A DNA stretch of 10,081 nt, from assembly GCA_036338025.1 (NCBI GenBank), contig JAYZDB010000306.1:1-10081 (forward strand), read 5' to 3'. The position numbers were made by a program, and so were the translations under genes. The notes beneath the pieces were generated by a model. That model was not told the origin of the DNA, ran no database searches, and saw only the letters and a program-made list of their open reading frames with translations. This document shows positions 6,977 through 10,081 of the stretch, in pieces; the first letter of the stretch is position 1, and every line of letters begins with the position of its first letter. This DNA comes from JAYZDB01 sp036338025 (GTDB taxonomy: Bacteria; Planctomycetota; UBA1135; UBA2386).

Positions 6977-7019
6977 ATTGGTCGTTGGATCGATGGTTGT
7001 GAACTCATCGATTGGTCGT
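6977..7019. promoter_or_regulatory. Candidate operator cluster upstream of the GntR-type gene
   Basis: Within the 159-bp spacer between the TPR-redoxin stop and the regulator start, ATCGATG (6989-6995) and CATCGAT (7006-7012) form a perfect inverted repeat around 10 bp. It is framed by two direct copies of ATTGGTCGT (6977-6985 and 7011-7019). The nested arrangement 75-117 bp upstream of the regulator start suits autoregulation. The individual repeats are short enough to occur by chance; their clustering in non-coding DNA is the argument. Confidence 0.28.
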
Positions 7020-7033
7020 GCAGAATCCAGTGG

Positions 7034-7045
7034 AGGTCGCGACCT
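7034..7045. repeat. Perfect 12-bp palindrome downstream of the TPR-redoxin gene
   Basis: AGGTCGCGACCT is its own reverse complement and lies 16 bp past the stop codon of the TPR-redoxin gene. It has no loop and no T tract, so it is unlikely to be an intrinsic terminator. It may be a protein-binding site. A few such palindromes are expected by chance in 10 kb. Confidence 0.22.
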
Positions 7046-7061
7046 GGCGATGCCCGGGTCG

Positions 7062-9275
7062 TTACTTGCCTTGTCCGAGCAGGCGTTGGCACTCTGCGAG
7101 GAACCAGGTCGGGTGGTTGAAGGGCTCATGGCTGATGTCTTGAAACAGCATCCGGCCGGCGTCATCGATCAGGAAGGTGCCGTGCATGGTCTCATTGGCG
7201 AAGAAGTCGAACGACGTCCACTCCCGAAACACCTTTGCCTTGGCGTCGCTCAGCATGGTGTAAGCGAACTTCTCGGCATAGGGGAGCTCTGCAGAAGCCG
7301 TCTGCATGTTCTGCACGGTGTCCGTTCCGATCGTCAGGATTTCCAGGCCGGCCTTGCGATACGTCTCGACGTGGGGTTGAAAGTCGCGCAACTGCTCGAC
7401 GCAGTGGAGGCAGCCGAACCCGAGGTAGAAGAGCACAACGATCGGGCGACCCCGGTAGCTCGATAGGCGATGGTCCTTGCCGTTGGAGCGCGTCAGTTCA
7501 AAGTTGCGGGCGATCGGTGCTTGCCAGCGAGCCGGTCCGAGCCGTGGGTTCTCAAGCGCAGGGGCCTGAACGGAGCCTGGGTTTCGCCAGTCATTGGGAA
7601 AGCCGAGCTTCTCGGCCAGTGGTGCCAGGCGCTGGAGTAGCGGCAGGCTGAGATCGCTGTGGGCTGCCGTGGTCCGCAGGCGATCGAACAGCTCACGTGT
7701 CTTGTTGTTACCGGGGTCTGGCGGCAACGCGACGAGCCTTGCCAAGGTCGGCACATCAAGCGACGACGCGGCGGCGGTCAATAGGACCTGTCGGGCTCGC
7801 GCGGGCATGCCGAGGACCTCGTAGCAGTCGGATAGCTGCGTAATCCGCATCCCGCTGGCCTGCAGGGCTTCGAGGGCTTGCGCCGTTCGTCCTTCACGTA
7901 CTGCGAGGAGGGCGAGTTGTTCGCGCATCGCCTGATCGATCGATCGGGCGGTTGCGGCATCCCACACGTCGGCCCGCAGCGCGGTGACCCGGGGTAGGAG
8001 CGATTTGGCGGTCTTGACCTCGCCGAGGTCCAGGTATGCGCTGGTGAGTCCGGCGGTAACGTGCACAGAGGCGCGTCGATCAACTCCGGTGTCGAAGTAG
8101 CCCTGCGATGCGAGTTTCTGGAGTTCATCCAACATGCGGAATTCTCGGCAGGTCTCGATGAGCACCGCCGCGCCGCGCCCCGCGAGACTTTTGCGATCGC
8201 TGGGGCGGTTGAACTTGGGGTGCCGCGGTAGCGCAATCATGTACTTGGCGAGCGTGAGCGCTTCGCGCACCTGGCCGACCCGACGGTAGTCCGCACACAG
8301 GGCTTCGAGGTTGGCTGCATAGCCTTCGACCCGAAACGGCATCTCCTGGTAGCGCGCCATCCGAGCGTGGTCGAGACGCATCGCGGAGCGACGGTGACGA
8401 ATTGCCCGGTGGTTGGATCCACACCGTGCCCAGACTTCGCCAGCGGTGCGCCAATGCTCGGCGCTGCCAGGGGCTGCTGTCGGGCTCATGTTTGCGGATA
8501 TGAGCGCACGTCGAGGTTGTGTGGGTAGCCACAGCCGCATCCGGTACAGGTGGGCGGGGTGCCGCGAGTTGGAATGCAGGAGTTTGTCCAGCTGGCCGTC
8601 GATTTCTTCGGGGTCTGCCGGGGGCAAGCCGAGATCCCGGTTGCGGAGCTGCTGTGCGATGAGGAAGGCAGTTGCCTCGGGATCGTCTGGATACGCGGTG
8701 ACGATGCCCCGGTGAAGACTGGTGAGCCGGCGAGCGCGGTCTTGTTGAGGGCGCCGGAATGTCGGGACCCGGAAGCGGGTCGGGTCAGGTTCGTCTTCAT
8801 CCTCGACGACTTCTACGACGGTGAGGGATTGCGCTGTGACCTCGAAGTAGTTTGCGATCGCATCGATGAACTGCTGCTCACGTGTGCCAGCTTGCGCACG
8901 TCTGCGCATGGCACTCTTGACGAACCCGACGGCTCGATCAGGGTGTGTGATGTTGGCCATCGCCATTCCCCAATACGCCATGGCTACCTTGGGCTCGAGG
9001 GACGCGACTTGCCGAAAACACCGCTCAGCTTCGTAGGTGGCGCCGCCATGCAAGAACGCGACGCCCTGGTTGAAGTGGCCCTGGCTTTCACCTTTTTCAC
9101 AGGTGATCGGGAAGTTCACGGTCCCAACTAGTCTCGTGGCCGATGGGGGCTGACGAGGTTGGTCATCGGACAGGATCCCCTCGATTTGAGTGGTGGCTTC
9201 CTGGGCGCAGACGGGGGCCCCGATCATGGCAGTGATCAGGATCGCAGATGCCACTGTGAGGGGATTGATAGCCAT
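7062..9275 (-). CDS. Secreted TPR-repeat protein with C-terminal redoxin (AhpC/TSA, thioredoxin-like) domain
   Basis: A 737-residue exported protein. The signal peptide is residues 1-24 (hydrophobic LTVASAILITAMIG, cleavage after VCA before Gln25). A TPR-like helical region follows: HFNQGVAFLHGGATYEAERCFRQVASLEP (67-95) and YWGMAMAN (101-108) mark the first repeat, and weaker repeats run to about 560. The C-terminal redoxin domain (about 586-737) has the strand VVLFYLGFG (613-621), active-site-like CLHC (Cys622, Cys625) and GTFLIDDAGR (699-708). I recall this fusion and several motifs (DHAxM, LPRHPKFN, LFQDIS-EPF-like tail) from planctomycete secreted proteins of unknown substrate. A thiol-disulfide or peroxide-related role at the envelope is inferred. 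The position usually held by cis-Pro before TFLID reads as His698. The ATG at 9275 is the first start and keeps a full signal peptide, but no clear Shine-Dalgarno precedes it. Confidence 0.85.
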   Translation of the reverse strand: MAINPLTVASAILITAMIGAPVCAQEATTQIEGILSDDQPRQPPSATRLVGTVNFPITCEKGESQGHFNQGVAFLHGGATYEAERCFRQVASLEPKVAMAYWGMAMANITHPDRAVGFVKSAMRRRAQAGTREQQFIDAIANYFEVTAQSLTVVEVVEDEDEPDPTRFRVPTFRRPQQDRARRLTSLHRGIVTAYPDDPEATAFLIAQQLRNRDLGLPPADPEEIDGQLDKLLHSNSRHPAHLYRMRLWLPTQPRRALISANMSPTAAPGSAEHWRTAGEVWARCGSNHRAIRHRRSAMRLDHARMARYQEMPFRVEGYAANLEALCADYRRVGQVREALTLAKYMIALPRHPKFNRPSDRKSLAGRGAAVLIETCREFRMLDELQKLASQGYFDTGVDRRASVHVTAGLTSAYLDLGEVKTAKSLLPRVTALRADVWDAATARSIDQAMREQLALLAVREGRTAQALEALQASGMRITQLSDCYEVLGMPARARQVLLTAAASSLDVPTLARLVALPPDPGNNKTRELFDRLRTTAAHSDLSLPLLQRLAPLAEKLGFPNDWRNPGSVQAPALENPRLGPARWQAPIARNFELTRSNGKDHRLSSYRGRPIVVLFYLGFGCLHCVEQLRDFQPHVETYRKAGLEILTIGTDTVQNMQTASAELPYAEKFAYTMLSDAKAKVFREWTSFDFFANETMHGTFLIDDAGRMLFQDISHEPFNHPTWFLAECQRLLGQGK

Positions 9276-9346
9276 TGGCTTGAGTGTGCCGACAGCGTAC
9301 CCGATTCGTGCCGATCGCCAATGTCCCGGGATTTTGCGAGGGCTGC

Positions 9347-9388
9347 AAGGGGTGTTGAAGGGGTGTGAGAGCCCCGTTTCCGGGGTTC
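9347..9388. repeat. 11-bp tandem repeat followed by a stable hairpin in the divergent spacer
   Basis: AAGGGGTGTTG (9347-9357) is followed at once by AAGGGGTGTG (9358-9367), a direct repeat with an 11-bp period, close to one helical turn. Next comes an 8-pair hairpin, GAGCCCCG (9369-9376) with CGGGGTTC (9381-9388), one G-T wobble, loop TTTC. No T tract follows on either strand. The block lies between the divergent starts at 9275 and 9495, about 72 bp and 107 bp from them, a natural place for a shared control site. Function is inference. Confidence 0.35.
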
Positions 9389-9494
9389 TGCACTATGTTG
9401 ACCCCAGGCGATTCCAGGCTTGAAGGCAGAAGCGTCGGCGATGAGTGTGGGTTACCGTGGTTTTGCTAGGCTAGGATCCCGAGGTTCCAGAATC

Positions 9495-10081
9495 ATGAAA
9501 CAGTGGACGGTCTTATTCGGTGTTCTCGTGAGCGCGGCGTCGTTGGCGACTGCGACCTTGGCTCAGACCCGGAATCGGAGGCTGCCTGAGACAGCGTTCC
9601 CCCACGAGAAAGATCCGATTGCGCAGTACAAGAAGTACATCCAGCGCGTTCCGTTCCTCTACCACACCTGGGGACGCATGGTCCTGGCCAAGGCTCGTAC
9701 ATCGGCGACCCTCGAGCTCCTCCTGAACGACTATCGCAAGCCGATTGGCTACGACGAATTTACGCGCTACACCCTGTCGCAGCTGTTTGGCCGCTACTTC
9801 GACGCCTTCGCATGGACCGAGCAGTTTGCCGAGCTCCGTCAAAAGTACGACGGACCAGGGGACATGTGGCTGTGGATCAACACCCTGGCACTGAGTGGCG
9901 ATGACAAGGACAACGCGGTGGTGGCCCAGTTCATCCGGGAGACCAAGAACGTCCAGCACAAGGGCGCTGCGATTGCCGCCCTGGCCCTGCGACAGCGGCA
10001 GGTCGTGATCGACGTGATCCCCGAGGTATGTGCGGAGTTCCCGCGCAAGAACAAGCCCGGCGAACGACGTCTGCTGGTCGG
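9495..10081 (+). CDS. Exported protein of unknown function (partial, C-terminus outside window)
   Basis: The first 195 codons of a gene that runs off the right edge. Residues 1-23 form a signal peptide (MKQ, hydrophobic core VLFGVLVSAASLATAT, cleavage after TLA before Gln24), so the product is exported or periplasmic. The mature part is helical, rich in charged and aromatic residues. The segment MWLWINTLALSGDDKDNAVVA and the following KNVQHKGAAIAALALRQ and VVIDVIPEVCAEF look like successive paired helices of HEAT/ARM-like repeats, but this is a weak impression. I do not recognise the family. The ATG at 9495 is preceded by GAGG (9481-9484) with 10-nt spacing and immediately starts a good signal sequence, so the start is likely right. 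It is divergent from the TPR-redoxin gene, and a shared envelope role is possible but unproven. Confidence 0.75.
   Translation, partial: MKQWTVLFGVLVSAASLATATLAQTRNRRLPETAFPHEKDPIAQYKKYIQRVPFLYHTWGRMVLAKARTSATLELLLNDYRKPIGYDEFTRYTLSQLFGRYFDAFAWTEQFAELRQKYDGPGDMWLWINTLALSGDDKDNAVVAQFIRETKNVQHKGAAIAALALRQRQVVIDVIPEVCAEFPRKNKPGERRLLV

Noticed and set aside
5988..7466. A 492-codon open frame on the plus strand
   Set aside because: It runs antisense through the start of the peptidase gene, the whole regulator gene and the end of the TPR-redoxin gene. It shows no recognisable motif; the three minus-strand genes have clear family motifs and explain the open frame as a GC-rich shadow.

Overview
This is a GC-rich stretch of bacterial chromosome, densely coding, with seven protein genes, two of them cut by the window edges. 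No RNA gene, insertion sequence, phage gene or CRISPR array was found. The best taxonomic guess is Planctomycetota or a related deeply branching lineage. It rests on the secreted TPR-redoxin protein, whose architecture I recall mainly from planctomycetes, on an EF-G gene outside the usual str operon, and on use of GTG and TTG starts. This is inference and not proven by the sequence.

Layout from left to right. (1) Bases 1-477, minus: 5' part of an ECF-type sigma factor gene, running off the left edge. (2) Bases 478-735: a divergent intergenic region with an AT-rich island carrying a consensus -10 box on the minus strand and two GC-rich hairpins. (3) Bases 736-1473, plus: an N-formylglutamate amidohydrolase family protein with a TTG start. 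(4) Bases 1474-1743: a spacer with a terminator-like hairpin and T tract. (5) Bases 1744-3855, plus: a complete elongation factor G gene. (6) Bases 3856-6036, minus: a secreted dipeptidyl peptidase IV family protease (GTG start, clear Shine-Dalgarno). Its stop codon abuts the fusA stop codon with no base between. (7) Bases 6198-6902, minus: a GntR/FadR-type (FCD) regulator. (8) Bases 7062-9275, minus: a secreted TPR protein with a C-terminal peroxiredoxin/thioredoxin-like domain carrying a CxxC motif. (9) Bases 9276-9494: a divergent intergenic region with an 11-bp tandem repeat and a strong hairpin. (10) From 9495, plus: the 5' part of a secreted protein of unknown function, running off the right edge.

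The three minus-strand genes from 9275 down to 3856 all point the same way but are separated by 159 and 161 bp, so they are probably separate units or a loose operon. The regulator lies directly upstream of the peptidase, and its spacers hold short palindromes that could be its operators. Three of the seven products are predicted to be exported, each with an Ala-Gln signal-peptidase junction. The window looks mostly like housekeeping and peptide-utilisation territory. I see no convincing new multi-gene system. The most notable points are the zero-gap convergent stops, the stand-alone EF-G with a forced start and an N-terminal extension, and the divergent TPR-redoxin protein.
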